NCBI GenBank assembly: GCA_942491735.1
Contig: CALOCN010000008.1
Location: 62,001 to 126,000, forward strand
Direction: 5' to 3'
DNA from: CALOCN01 sp942491735
GTDB taxonomy: Bacteria; Eisenbacteria; RBG-16-71-46; JABDJR01
Length of the DNA stretch: 64,000 nucleotides
Shown: piece after piece, positions 43,041 through 50,495 of the stretch
How positions within the stretch are numbered: the stretch's first letter is position 1
How the letters are laid out: the number at the start of each line of letters is the position of its first letter
Made by a program: the position numbers and the translations under genes
Notes under the pieces: generated by a model
The model's database searches: none
Told to the model about the DNA's origin: nothing
The model's input: the letters and a program-made list of their open reading frames with translations, nothing else

Positions 43041-45363
43041 ATGCGTCTCCGATGAGGGCCGGTTGGGGGTGACAATGGCCGAGCGCTTCCCGAACGAGAG
43101 GGGCAAGGTGGCCTCCGGCGAGGCCGTGCCCCAGGGGGCGCCGCGGATCGCTCGCCCCCACCATGCTGAAGTAACTCACGATCCGTCCATCCAGTTCCAA
43201 ACCACCGGCGGCGTAGAGGTCACGCACCGCACCGCCGGCAAGGGTGGAGGTCCCGGTCTTGGCGAGGTGGATCCGCACCCGCCGGGCATCCGGAGCCCAA
43301 TCCGCCAACGCGCCCAGGGTCCCTCCCGGTTCGACAACCGAACCCAGGGTCTGGTTGAGGTAGTGCCGTGCGCCGGATTCTGCGAAGTAGCGGGTCACGT
43401 CGTGCCGGGGCTCCGACCGAGGGGGCGGTTCGGAACGGGACACGGCCATCGTGTCCACCTGGGCGAGAATGGTGGGAAGCCTGGATCCGGGATCGACTCC
43501 GGCCACCCCTTTGGTCACGATGGCCATCATGCGATGCAAGGTCCGAGGCCCGGCCGCCTCCATTCCAAGCGGCAAGCTTACCGCCAACGAGGCGTCGCTG
43601 ACCCGGGTGATTCCGAAGTCCTCCAGAACCTGTTCCAGCACCGGGGTTTCCACCCGCTGTAAGCGCCAGATGAGGGGCAGGTTGAGGGACCGGGCGTACA
43701 CATCCCGGGCCCGGACCCGGGCTCCGGGCGTATCGCAGCGCTGGTAGCCGGTTGCCCGGCCAGGGTTGTGAATGCCGGCCAGGGCGCGATTGCAGTAGGT
43801 CTGGGTGGCCGCGTCTCCCTCGCCGGCGAGCACCAACGCCACCGCGACCTTCCCCAACGAGGCGATCTGCCGGTCCTCGCGGCGGGGATCGTAGGCCGCA
43901 TCGGACCCCCGCTTGTTCTGGGGGCCGCCGTAGAAGGTGTCCTGGGAGTTGCTGTAGTAGAGCTCCAACCGGTCGTCGGGCCCGGCCAGGGCGACCACGG
44001 CCTGGGCGCGCGGGGCGCCGCCCGCTCCGGTGAGGGACAGATCCAGTTGTTCGCGATGCCGCTCCTCGAACCGGGCCAGGGCGGCCTTTGTCGCCGTCTT
44101 GAACCGGCCGTTGACCGGGGCGTCCACGGTGAGACGGACCCGAACCACCCGCCGTCGCCAGCGGTTGCCGTAGAGGTCCTGGAGTTCCCCGATCGCCTGC
44201 ACGATCTCGGGGCGGGCAAGATGGACCGCCCGGCGCGTGGGGTTGCCGCCGATACGAAACTGCTCCTGGGGCGATTCGGGCAGGAGCGGGAGCAGGCTCG
44301 TTGCGATCTGGGGCATGGGAGCAGGCATGGAGGCCAGGTGGCTCATGGCCCGATTGGCTTCCGGGTCGTCGTCCCCGTAGGCCACCCGCAAACCCTTGAG
44401 AGCACGACGCTGCAGCCGCTCCCAGCGCCGGTCCCGGGCTGCTTCGGCGCGGGGGTTGTTGGGCGGGGCAAGCAGCACCGGGCGATAGAACGCCGCGGCC
44501 AGGATGGCCTCCTCGGCCAGGGAGAGCTCCCCCGGGCCCACGCCAAAGAGCACCCGCGCCGCCGCGCCCACGCCGTACAGACTGCTGCCAAGCTGGGACG
44601 CCGGCGCCCCCTGGACCAGCGGCACGTGCATGGCGGCCCAGCGTTTGAGTTCGGTCATGTCTTCGCCGCGCAGGTTCCGCATGAGAATGGGGGCATCGCG
44701 AAGCTCGGTGAACTTGCGGGCCAGCTTCTTGGCAAAGGGGTCCCGAGGATCCGCGTTGCGATGGTGCATGGAGCGGACCAGCATCATGGGAAGGGTCGAG
44801 GCGCCCCGCATCTGACCCCGGGGCAGGTCCCAGACCGCGGAGCGGGCGAAGGCCAGAACGTCGATGCCTCCCCGGGAGCGCCAGGTTCCCAGATGGCGGT
44901 CTTCCAGGGCGGTGAGCACCCGCCAGAACCCCTCGGGGGGCTCGTCGATATAGGCGGACTTGTGGTCCTCGGTGGGATAGGTGGTGCCCCAGTCGCCGAG
45001 CGGGTCCATGCCGCCGGGGATCATGCCCAGGTAGCGCCCTTGTACGTCGAAGACCTCGGTCCCGGTGAAGCGTTCGTGCATGTAGGCGTAGCCGGGCCAG
45101 ATCCAGGGGGAGGCGAGGGTGGGATAGACGGTGAGCCCGGCCACGAGGAGCATGGCCCAGATCCCCGCGTAGGCCGCCAGTTGCTGGGTCCTGGCCGAGA
45201 GCCCGGCCAGGATGAGCTTCTCGGATACGGGAAGGGTGCGGTGGAAGCGCCACAGGATGAAGGCCAGCATGGAGCGGAGTCGGCGCACGGCAAGCTCCGC
45301 GCGCCAAGGCACCGATTCCACCCAGCGGGCCCGGCCGGTCAGCCGGAAACGCCAATCCTGCAT
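43012..45363 (-). CDS. Class A penicillin-binding protein (transglycosylase/transpeptidase)
   Basis: 783 residues from ATG 45363. One membrane helix near residue 75. The glycosyltransferase-51 region is recognisable though divergent: LEDRHLGTWRSRGGIDVLAF with the catalytic Glu and GASTLPMMLVRSM where GGSTITQQ is usual. The transpeptidase part has SxxK (IASLGKVAV), SxN (RSLNLPL) and KTGTS (LAKTGTSTLAGG). It should polymerise and cross-link peptidoglycan in the periplasm; the sequence is closest in style to PBP1A/1C. The gene overlaps the following membrane-protein gene by 29 bases. Candidate promoter TTGCGA-17-TACACT at 45506-45534. Confidence 0.88.
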   Translation of the reverse strand: MQDWRFRLTGRARWVESVPWRAELAVRRLRSMLAFILWRFHRTLPVSEKLILAGLSARTQQLAAYAGIWAMLLVAGLTVYPTLASPWIWPGYAYMHERFTGTEVFDVQGRYLGMIPGGMDPLGDWGTTYPTEDHKSAYIDEPPEGFWRVLTALEDRHLGTWRSRGGIDVLAFARSAVWDLPRGQMRGASTLPMMLVRSMHHRNADPRDPFAKKLARKFTELRDAPILMRNLRGEDMTELKRWAAMHVPLVQGAPASQLGSSLYGVGAAARVLFGVGPGELSLAEEAILAAAFYRPVLLAPPNNPRAEAARDRRWERLQRRALKGLRVAYGDDDPEANRAMSHLASMPAPMPQIATSLLPLLPESPQEQFRIGGNPTRRAVHLARPEIVQAIGELQDLYGNRWRRRVVRVRLTVDAPVNGRFKTATKAALARFEERHREQLDLSLTGAGGAPRAQAVVALAGPDDRLELYYSNSQDTFYGGPQNKRGSDAAYDPRREDRQIASLGKVAVALVLAGEGDAATQTYCNRALAGIHNPGRATGYQRCDTPGARVRARDVYARSLNLPLIWRLQRVETPVLEQVLEDFGITRVSDASLAVSLPLGMEAAGPRTLHRMMAIVTKGVAGVDPGSRLPTILAQVDTMAVSRSEPPPRSEPRHDVTRYFAESGARHYLNQTLGSVVEPGGTLGALADWAPDARRVRIHLAKTGTSTLAGGAVRDLYAAGGLELDGRIVSYFSMVGASDPRRPLGHGLAGGHLAPLVREALGHCHPQPALIGDAYEYGYAKTP

Positions 45364-45505
45364 GCAGTCGTATCCCTGGGAATCACGCTGCGGTGTGAGG
45401 AACACCGTGGGGCGTGATTCCGGTCATGGATGGCCCAGGGCTGGAGGGGCCATTGGGAGCCCCGGTGGGTTCGGGGCGGAAATGTCAGGCTGGGTGTGTC
45501 GGCTG

Positions 45506-45534
45506 AGTGTACGTCAGCAGGGGGGTGGTCGCAA
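45506..45534 (-). promoter_or_regulatory. Promoter candidate for the penicillin-binding protein operon
   Basis: On the minus strand TTGCGA (45534-45529), 17 bases, then TACACT (45511-45506). One of the few places in the window where a plausible -35 has ideal spacing. The leader would be about 137 bases. Confidence 0.4.
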
Positions 45535-45554
45535 ACGCGGAATGGTGTGGCCGG

Positions 45555-45749
45555 TCAGGAGTCGCCCGGTCCCGGCATCATGAACCACAGGACAATGTAG
45601 ACGATGGTTCCCGGAAAGGCGGCGCTGAGAACGGAGACGAGGAAAAAGACCAGCCGCATGCGACCGGCAGGCCAACCCCAGTGTTCGGCGAGACCGCCAC
45701 ACACACCGGCGATCATCTTGTTTCGGGAACGGCGAAGCTTGGTGGACAT
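45555..45749 (-). CDS. pspC: PspC-domain small membrane protein
   Basis: 64 residues consisting only of a PspC domain: LRRSRNKMIAGVCGGLAEHWGWPAGRMRLVF followed by a membrane helix (FFLVSVLSAAFPGTIVYIVLWFMMP). PspC proteins sense or protect against envelope stress. Its ATG overlaps the stop of the upstream lipoprotein gene (TGATG), so the two are coupled. No pspA or pspB nearby. Confidence 0.88.
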   Translation of the reverse strand: MSTKLRRSRNKMIAGVCGGLAEHWGWPAGRMRLVFFLVSVLSAAFPGTIVYIVLWFMMPGPGDS

Positions 45750-46252
45750 CAGGGAATCTCCGGGGGCCAGGTGAAGGTCTCGGTGTGCTGCACTGTCTGT
45801 TGGGCGCCGTCCGAGCCGGCGAAGGCGAAGGTCGCCTCAACGCGGTAGGTCCCGGGCGGCATGGAGACCGGCGTGCAGTCGGTCTGCGAGTAGGTGTAGC
45901 CGCCCACGTGCCGAAAGGCGACCTGCTCCTGGGCCGGCGCGAGTTCCCAGTCGCCGGTCTGGCAGGGCGTGGCCAACGGTCCGCAGGGGTTGAGCAGGTT
46001 GAGCGGATCGCCGTTGGCGTCCAGGAAACGCAGGGCGGGGATGTCGCTGCGGCATCCGGAATAGAGCGCGGGAGCGGACCCCTGGTTGAGAACCCGGGCC
46101 TGGGCGAGAAGAACGGGTCCCTCGCTGGTCCGGGTGGGCTCGAACACGATGGAGAGCATGGGATCGGCGGTGAGGTCGGGCGAGCCGGAGTCGGCGCAGC
46201 CAAGGATGCCGACCAGGGAGGTGAGGAGTATGCCGATTCGGATCTTGCTCAT
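45749..46252 (-). CDS. Lipoprotein of unknown function
   Basis: 167 residues with a lipoprotein signal (LVGILGC, Cys19). The mature domain is beta-rich: LLAQARVLNQGSAPALYSGC, LRFLDANGDPLNLL, PPGTYRVEATFAFAG, an Ig-like or intracellular-proteinase-inhibitor (BsuPI-like) pattern, with several Cys that may form disulfides. The promoter is leaderless: TATAAT exactly six bases before ATG 46252. It is coupled to the PspC gene, suggesting an envelope-stress unit. Confidence 0.7.
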   Translation of the reverse strand: MSKIRIGILLTSLVGILGCADSGSPDLTADPMLSIVFEPTRTSEGPVLLAQARVLNQGSAPALYSGCRSDIPALRFLDANGDPLNLLNPCGPLATPCQTGDWELAPAQEQVAFRHVGGYTYSQTDCTPVSMPPGTYRVEATFAFAGSDGAQQTVQHTETFTWPPEIP

Positions 46253-46258
46253 ACGGGG

Positions 46259-46264
46259 ATTATA
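46259..46264 (-). promoter_or_regulatory. Leaderless-type consensus -10 before the lipoprotein-pspC unit
   Basis: Minus strand TATAAT, then six bases (CCCCGT), then ATG 46252. A perfect -10 hexamer with no room for a ribosome binding site. Confidence 0.65.
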
Positions 46265-46290
46265 GCGCGGCGGGAGGGTGGGGGCCCAAT

Positions 46291-46308
46291 TGTCTACCCG
46301 GGGAGACA
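46291..46308. repeat. 18-bp near-palindrome TGTCTACCCGGGGAGACA, copy 1
   Basis: Identical to the copy at 49690-49707. Centre lies about 47 bases upstream of the predicted transcription start of the lipoprotein-pspC unit, a typical activator or operator position. Outer arms TGTCT/AGACA are exact. Confidence 0.6.
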
Positions 46309-46329
46309 GACAACCCGTTGAGGTTGTAT

Positions 46330-49300
46330 TCACCGGAGTAGAACAATGCGCCGGTGCAGGGGTCCCTCCGGAGTCCGTAGCCGCAGGAAATACACTCCGG
46401 CTGCCACCGCTCGGCCCTCGTCGTCCGTGCCGTTCCAGGTGTAGGTGCCGGATCCGCTCAGCCCCACCACGCTGCGTACCCGACGCCCCCGCACATCCAG
46501 GATCTCCAGGGTGGAGACACCCGTAGCCGGGGCGGCGTAGTCCACCCGCATGGAGCCGTAGCTGGGGTTGGGATAGGCGGCGAGTGAGTTCACCGCCGGG
46601 GTTGGGACCGGTTCCACCCCCACCACGCTGCACCCTTCCCCTTGCGCTCCAATCAACGAGTCGCACGGGGAGTAGGCGGGGAGGCAAGGCGACGCCGAGG
46701 CCAACGTATAGTCCCCAAGCGTGGTCGGTGCGGCGGCGCAGGAGGTGGGTCCGCAGAAGAGCGGGTCGGTGAAGACCTGCGGTCCGCTGTAGGTCAGGGT
46801 GCCGGGTCCGGTCACCACTCCAAAGGTATCGACCGTCGAGCAGGTGAACGTAGCCACCGGGCCGGTGCCGGCAAGGACGATCTCGGGGCCGAGGCTGTCC
46901 GCGCAGTTCCCCCAGAGGATGGTTCGGTCCGCTTCGAGGCGCCCGCTTTCCAGGTATAGGCCGCCACCTTCATCCGACTGGTTGCCGGAAAGCGTCACCT
47001 GGTTCAGACGCAGGGGTTGCGTCGCGGTGATGTTGGCATAGATCCCACCGCCGCGGGTTGCCGTATTTCCAGAGATCGTGGACCTGCGAATCTCCAGGGA
47101 ATCGGTAATGCCAGCCTGCATTTGAACTCCTCCTCCCCAATACCCCTGATTGCCGGCAATGACACAGTCTTCGATCAACTGGAGCCTGAAGCCTCCCCAG
47201 TCAACCACCGTTGCCGCAAATACGCCGCCTCCATCCAATGGCGAGCCGTTGTTCAGGATATGGGAACGCTTGATATGGCGATAACCGATCACCCCCCATC
47301 GTCCGTTTCCCGAAACGAGAGAGTCCTCGACCCGCAGGCATCCTTCAACGCCGTCGCGACCATTGTTCTGGACGATGCAGTCGCGGACCACAACCGTCGA
47401 CTCGCAATTTAACTGGCCAGGTGGGAACCCCCTTAGGCCCGACTCGCCGTTGCCTGCAAACACGCAGTCCATGATCAGACCAGTCGCCCCGGACGACACG
47501 CCGAGACCAATGCCCGTATTGCCCGAAACATCGCACGCCTGGATGTCGAGTTCGCCTCTCAGGTTCGTGACGGAGTAGCAATCGTTGTTTGTCAGGTCAC
47601 ACCCGGATAGGGTTGCATTCCTGTGGGCGTAGATCGCATACGACGATTCGTGATTGGTGATCCGGCAGCTATTGAGTGTGATAGGGCCCCGTGCATGCAC
47701 GGCCGCACCGCCGAAGCTGGCCGTATTGCGCGTCAGCTCACAGTCTTCAAGGAACACTGCGGAGGAGTCGGAGACAAAGATGCCTCCCCCACGACCGGAA
47801 GCCGCGAAAGCCGGTGGGTCCGTAGCCGCACAAGAGTCAATCCAACAATCCCGAAATGTCGGGCTCGATGCGTTCACGATCCAGACCCCGCCCCCATCAC
47901 GGCCATCTCCCAACGAGTCCACTCCCGACTCCCCAGCGAGGATGGTGAAGCCCTGTACCACAGAGGTCGAGTCCTCGCCGTTCTGGAACAGGAATCCCCG
48001 CCCCAACCCCTCACAATCAATGATCGTGCTCTCGGGCCCAGCGGGCGCCAACAGCACCAGGTTCTTGCCACCGAAATCGAGATCGCGGTTGCCCGGTCCC
48101 TTGTAGGTGCCGGGTGGAACCAGGACGGTGTCCCCTTCGGCTGCCCCGTTAATCGCCGCTTGAATAGTGCCTTGCTGAGCCACTCCAAAGCGAACCCAAT
48201 CGAACCAGATGGTCGAGGAGTCCGCGGGACACGCACTGTAGTAGTTGCAATAGTTGACCACACCTACCGCGATGCGGACCTGCTCGATCCCTGCAGGGAT
48301 TACACCCGACACATCGACGATAAACCTATCTTCCGTGGAACACCGAGGCTGTCCATCGAAGTAGTAGATAAGGTCAGTCGTCGTACATTCACTGACTCCA
48401 ATCCCACCGACGGCCCAGCAGGTGGCGGGGCACCACTGCGCGGAAATCGTTACAAACTGCCGGTTTTCCAAGGGGGCGTGAATGAACCCCCCGATCTCAA
48501 CATATCGACCCTGCGTGTCATCCAGACCTGCCGCACGCAGATCGATCCATGGTGAAACCGCGACGTTCCGGAAACCCGGCGGGTGTTCCCCGGTGTCCGG
48601 GTCAAAGAAGACCATCGCCGAGTCCCCCAGCGAACACCCCAGACCGGGATCGGGCTCCGGTAGGTCAGTGATGGCAACCAGGTGGGACAGCTCCGCGTTC
48701 TCCACAGGGTCCGGCTCCTCCAGCTCCTCTACCCAACCATCCACGCCGGTCTCGAAACCCGTCTGATAGCTGATCCCCACACCGCTCACGTTGACATCGT
48801 CCACCGCGAACGCTCCACACGACGTCGCGTACAGCCCGTCCTCATCCGAATAGGTGGGGTCGCTGACCACACAGAATCGAAGATGGAAGGGGCCCGGATC
48901 GCTTCGCATGCTCTCGCCAGGGATCAAGTCAAGATTCGCGACTCCCGAGTAGACGCCGGTGGAAACCCAGCGGGTCACCTGGTCTCCACCCCCCGATGTG
49001 TCGACAATGGCGTAGCTGTAGTCGAAGCCCGGCTCTGTGTCGGACGCGAAAGAGAACTCCCACGTCACGTTGCCTGCGCCGGCATAGGTGAACTCGCGGC
49101 TAATACATACCGACCAGTCGTTCCCGTATCCCGACCCAGCCACCCAACACAGGGACTCCGCCTCGGCCTGGGTCACCCCGGCCCAGAAGGAGTACTGACC
49201 CCCCAGGCCCGCGGGCGCTCCCACACATTCGGGACCCGGGGGAAAATCGGTGGTCGCCCTGCGCCGGAACCGGCCTTCGCTCATCACGATGGGATCCCAG

Positions 49301-49632
49301 CCCACCCAACCCTCCATCTGGGCATGGAGTGCCGGGTTCTTGGTCGAGCCGGGAGGGTGCTGGAAGTGGGACCCTACGCCGCTCTCAAAGGTCCACACCG
49401 AGTCCTCGATCGCTTCCCAACGCAACGAATCCGCGGCCCAGGTGGTGCCGCCAAACCACGTCACCTCAAAGGGCTGAAGCGTCGCCGCAGTGGAGGAGAG
49501 GCCACCCGAAGGCACCCGTTGCAACTCCTGGACGGTCGGGATCACCGGACGGGCGAAAACCTGGGCCGGGGCATGCAATACCGAGCCCAGAAGAAGCACC
49601 CCCGCCAGGGTCCACCCACGTGAGTCGTGCAT
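46330..49632 (-). CDS. Large secreted right-handed beta-helix protein with FlgD/T9SS C-terminus
   Basis: 1100 residues. Signal peptide to about residue 24. Residues about 30-460 are jelly-roll-like beta domains with many Cys (WFGGTTWAADSLRWEA, YVEIGGFIHAP). From about 470 (GTIQAAINGAAEGDTVLVPPG) starts a pectate-lyase-type parallel beta-helix with repeated short turns (DCWIDSC, NSCRITNHES, RRSTISGNTATRGGGIY), running to about 950. The last 80 residues (YPNPSYGSMRVDYA, LDVRGRRVRSVVG, WNGTDDEGRAVAAGVYFLR) are a T9SS type A/FlgD-like sorting domain. Probably a surface adhesin or polysaccharide-binding protein. The promoter is leaderless (TATAAT six bases before the ATG). Confidence 0.82.
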   Translation of the reverse strand: MHDSRGWTLAGVLLLGSVLHAPAQVFARPVIPTVQELQRVPSGGLSSTAATLQPFEVTWFGGTTWAADSLRWEAIEDSVWTFESGVGSHFQHPPGSTKNPALHAQMEGWVGWDPIVMSEGRFRRRATTDFPPGPECVGAPAGLGGQYSFWAGVTQAEAESLCWVAGSGYGNDWSVCISREFTYAGAGNVTWEFSFASDTEPGFDYSYAIVDTSGGGDQVTRWVSTGVYSGVANLDLIPGESMRSDPGPFHLRFCVVSDPTYSDEDGLYATSCGAFAVDDVNVSGVGISYQTGFETGVDGWVEELEEPDPVENAELSHLVAITDLPEPDPGLGCSLGDSAMVFFDPDTGEHPPGFRNVAVSPWIDLRAAGLDDTQGRYVEIGGFIHAPLENRQFVTISAQWCPATCWAVGGIGVSECTTTDLIYYFDGQPRCSTEDRFIVDVSGVIPAGIEQVRIAVGVVNYCNYYSACPADSSTIWFDWVRFGVAQQGTIQAAINGAAEGDTVLVPPGTYKGPGNRDLDFGGKNLVLLAPAGPESTIIDCEGLGRGFLFQNGEDSTSVVQGFTILAGESGVDSLGDGRDGGGVWIVNASSPTFRDCWIDSCAATDPPAFAASGRGGGIFVSDSSAVFLEDCELTRNTASFGGAAVHARGPITLNSCRITNHESSYAIYAHRNATLSGCDLTNNDCYSVTNLRGELDIQACDVSGNTGIGLGVSSGATGLIMDCVFAGNGESGLRGFPPGQLNCESTVVVRDCIVQNNGRDGVEGCLRVEDSLVSGNGRWGVIGYRHIKRSHILNNGSPLDGGGVFAATVVDWGGFRLQLIEDCVIAGNQGYWGGGVQMQAGITDSLEIRRSTISGNTATRGGGIYANITATQPLRLNQVTLSGNQSDEGGGLYLESGRLEADRTILWGNCADSLGPEIVLAGTGPVATFTCSTVDTFGVVTGPGTLTYSGPQVFTDPLFCGPTSCAAAPTTLGDYTLASASPCLPAYSPCDSLIGAQGEGCSVVGVEPVPTPAVNSLAAYPNPSYGSMRVDYAAPATGVSTLEILDVRGRRVRSVVGLSGSGTYTWNGTDDEGRAVAAGVYFLRLRTPEGPLHRRIVLLR

Positions 49633-49638
49633 ACTCCC

Positions 49639-49644
49639 ATTATA
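49639..49644 (-). promoter_or_regulatory. Leaderless-type consensus -10 before the beta-helix gene
   Basis: Minus strand TATAAT, GGGAGT, ATG (49632). The GGGAG could also act as a very close ribosome binding site if transcription started further upstream, but its spacing is only one base. Confidence 0.6.
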
Positions 49645-49689
49645 GACCCGATCCGGCCGGAATGAGGCGCCGATTCTCCGTATGCAGTT

Positions 49690-49707
49690 TGTCTACCCGG
49701 GGAGACA
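49690..49707. repeat. 18-bp near-palindrome TGTCTACCCGGGGAGACA, copy 2
   Basis: Identical over 19 bases (with the preceding T) to 46290-46308. Centre about 66 bases upstream of the predicted start of the beta-helix gene, that is two helical turns further than copy 1 is from its own gene. Confidence 0.6.
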
Positions 49708-49745
49708 AAGGGCTCCCAGGGGTTCTACCGACAGACGCGGTTCTC

Positions 49746-50192
49746 CTACTCCCCATTCTCCTCAAGCCACCGGACATCGGCTTGATCCTGGAGACGGCCG
49801 GAGGCCTTTTTGTTCTGAATCAGGGCCCCTCTGGAGAGGACATGGGTAGGGACGTCCCCGGTCGAAGTGAGCAGCTTGGATTCCCAGGCCTGGTCGAATG
49901 TGAGGCCATCGACGGAGGTCAGGATATCGATTCGCACCGGTGGAACACCGATCTGAAACACCACATTGGGGAGCGCCAAGTCTTCTGGGGTCAGATCATG
50001 TAGCGGCGCCCCAAAGGCCGTCAGGGCGTCAACAACCCTCTTGGCATTCTCCGAATCGGGGCGCACCCAAACATCCAGGTCTTTGGTTGCGCGAACATGG
50101 CCGTGTGCGGCCAAGGCGTGCGCCCCGACGACCAGGTACTCAACCTGATGGGCGTTGAATTCGAGTAACAGATCTCTGAAGTCGGGGTTCAC
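49746..50192 (-). CDS. Small nucleotidyltransferase-fold protein
   Basis: 148 residues from GTG 50192. EYLVVGAHALAAHGHVRATKDLDVWV holds the GxxAxxxHG..R.T.DLDV pattern of AbiEii/DUF6036-type nucleotidyltransferases, with the two metal Asp residues in KDLDVWV and a third in RIDILTSVDGL. Family members are toxins of type IV or antitoxin-like proteins that transfer nucleotides to targets such as tRNA, or are housekeeping proteins of unknown role. The C-terminus (KKASGRLQDQADVRWLEE) is typical. It overlaps the small upstream gene by 53 bases. Confidence 0.85.
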   Translation of the reverse strand: MNPDFRDLLLEFNAHQVEYLVVGAHALAAHGHVRATKDLDVWVRPDSENAKRVVDALTAFGAPLHDLTPEDLALPNVVFQIGVPPVRIDILTSVDGLTFDQAWESKLLTSTGDVPTHVLSRGALIQNKKASGRLQDQADVRWLEENGE

Positions 50193-50349
50193 TGTTCTGG
50201 CCCTCCCAACCCATGCAAGCCAGGGTCAGGGTCCATACCATGTCGATGCGCTCGGACGGCGTCATGAGACGCCAATCGGTGTCCGGCTCCGGGGCTTCTC
50301 CGGAGCGATACAACCGCGTGGTCATCGACCGACGGCGAGGTGGATTCAT
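50140..50349 (-). CDS. Small partner protein of the nucleotidyltransferase
   Basis: 69 residues. The pattern SERIDMVWTLTLACMGWEGQ followed by SEPRLQRSVTRIQR matches small proteins I know from many genomes directly upstream of AbiEii-like nucleotidyltransferases. The two genes overlap by 53 bases in different frames, so they must be co-expressed. The promoter is leaderless type: TAGAAT 7 bases before ATG 50349. A toxin-antitoxin or regulator-effector relation is inferred from arrangement only. Confidence 0.65.
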   Translation of the reverse strand: MNPPRRRSMTTRLYRSGEAPEPDTDWRLMTPSERIDMVWTLTLACMGWEGQNSEPRLQRSVTRIQRPSG

Positions 50350-50356
50350 ACGACCT

Positions 50357-50362
50357 ATTCTA
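50357..50362 (-). promoter_or_regulatory. Leaderless-type -10 before the nucleotidyltransferase pair
   Basis: Minus strand TAGAAT, seven bases (AGGTCGT), ATG 50349. Confidence 0.5.
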
Positions 50363-50495
50363 TCACTTCCATCAGGCTGCGTCCCACGCTCGCCCCCCTT
50401 CCAAACCCACAAACGCTGCCCCCCGAAGCGACCCGGTGCTGCCTCCGGATCACCCCGGGGGGTGCTCTCGCTCACTCGGTCACTACCGCTCCCGC

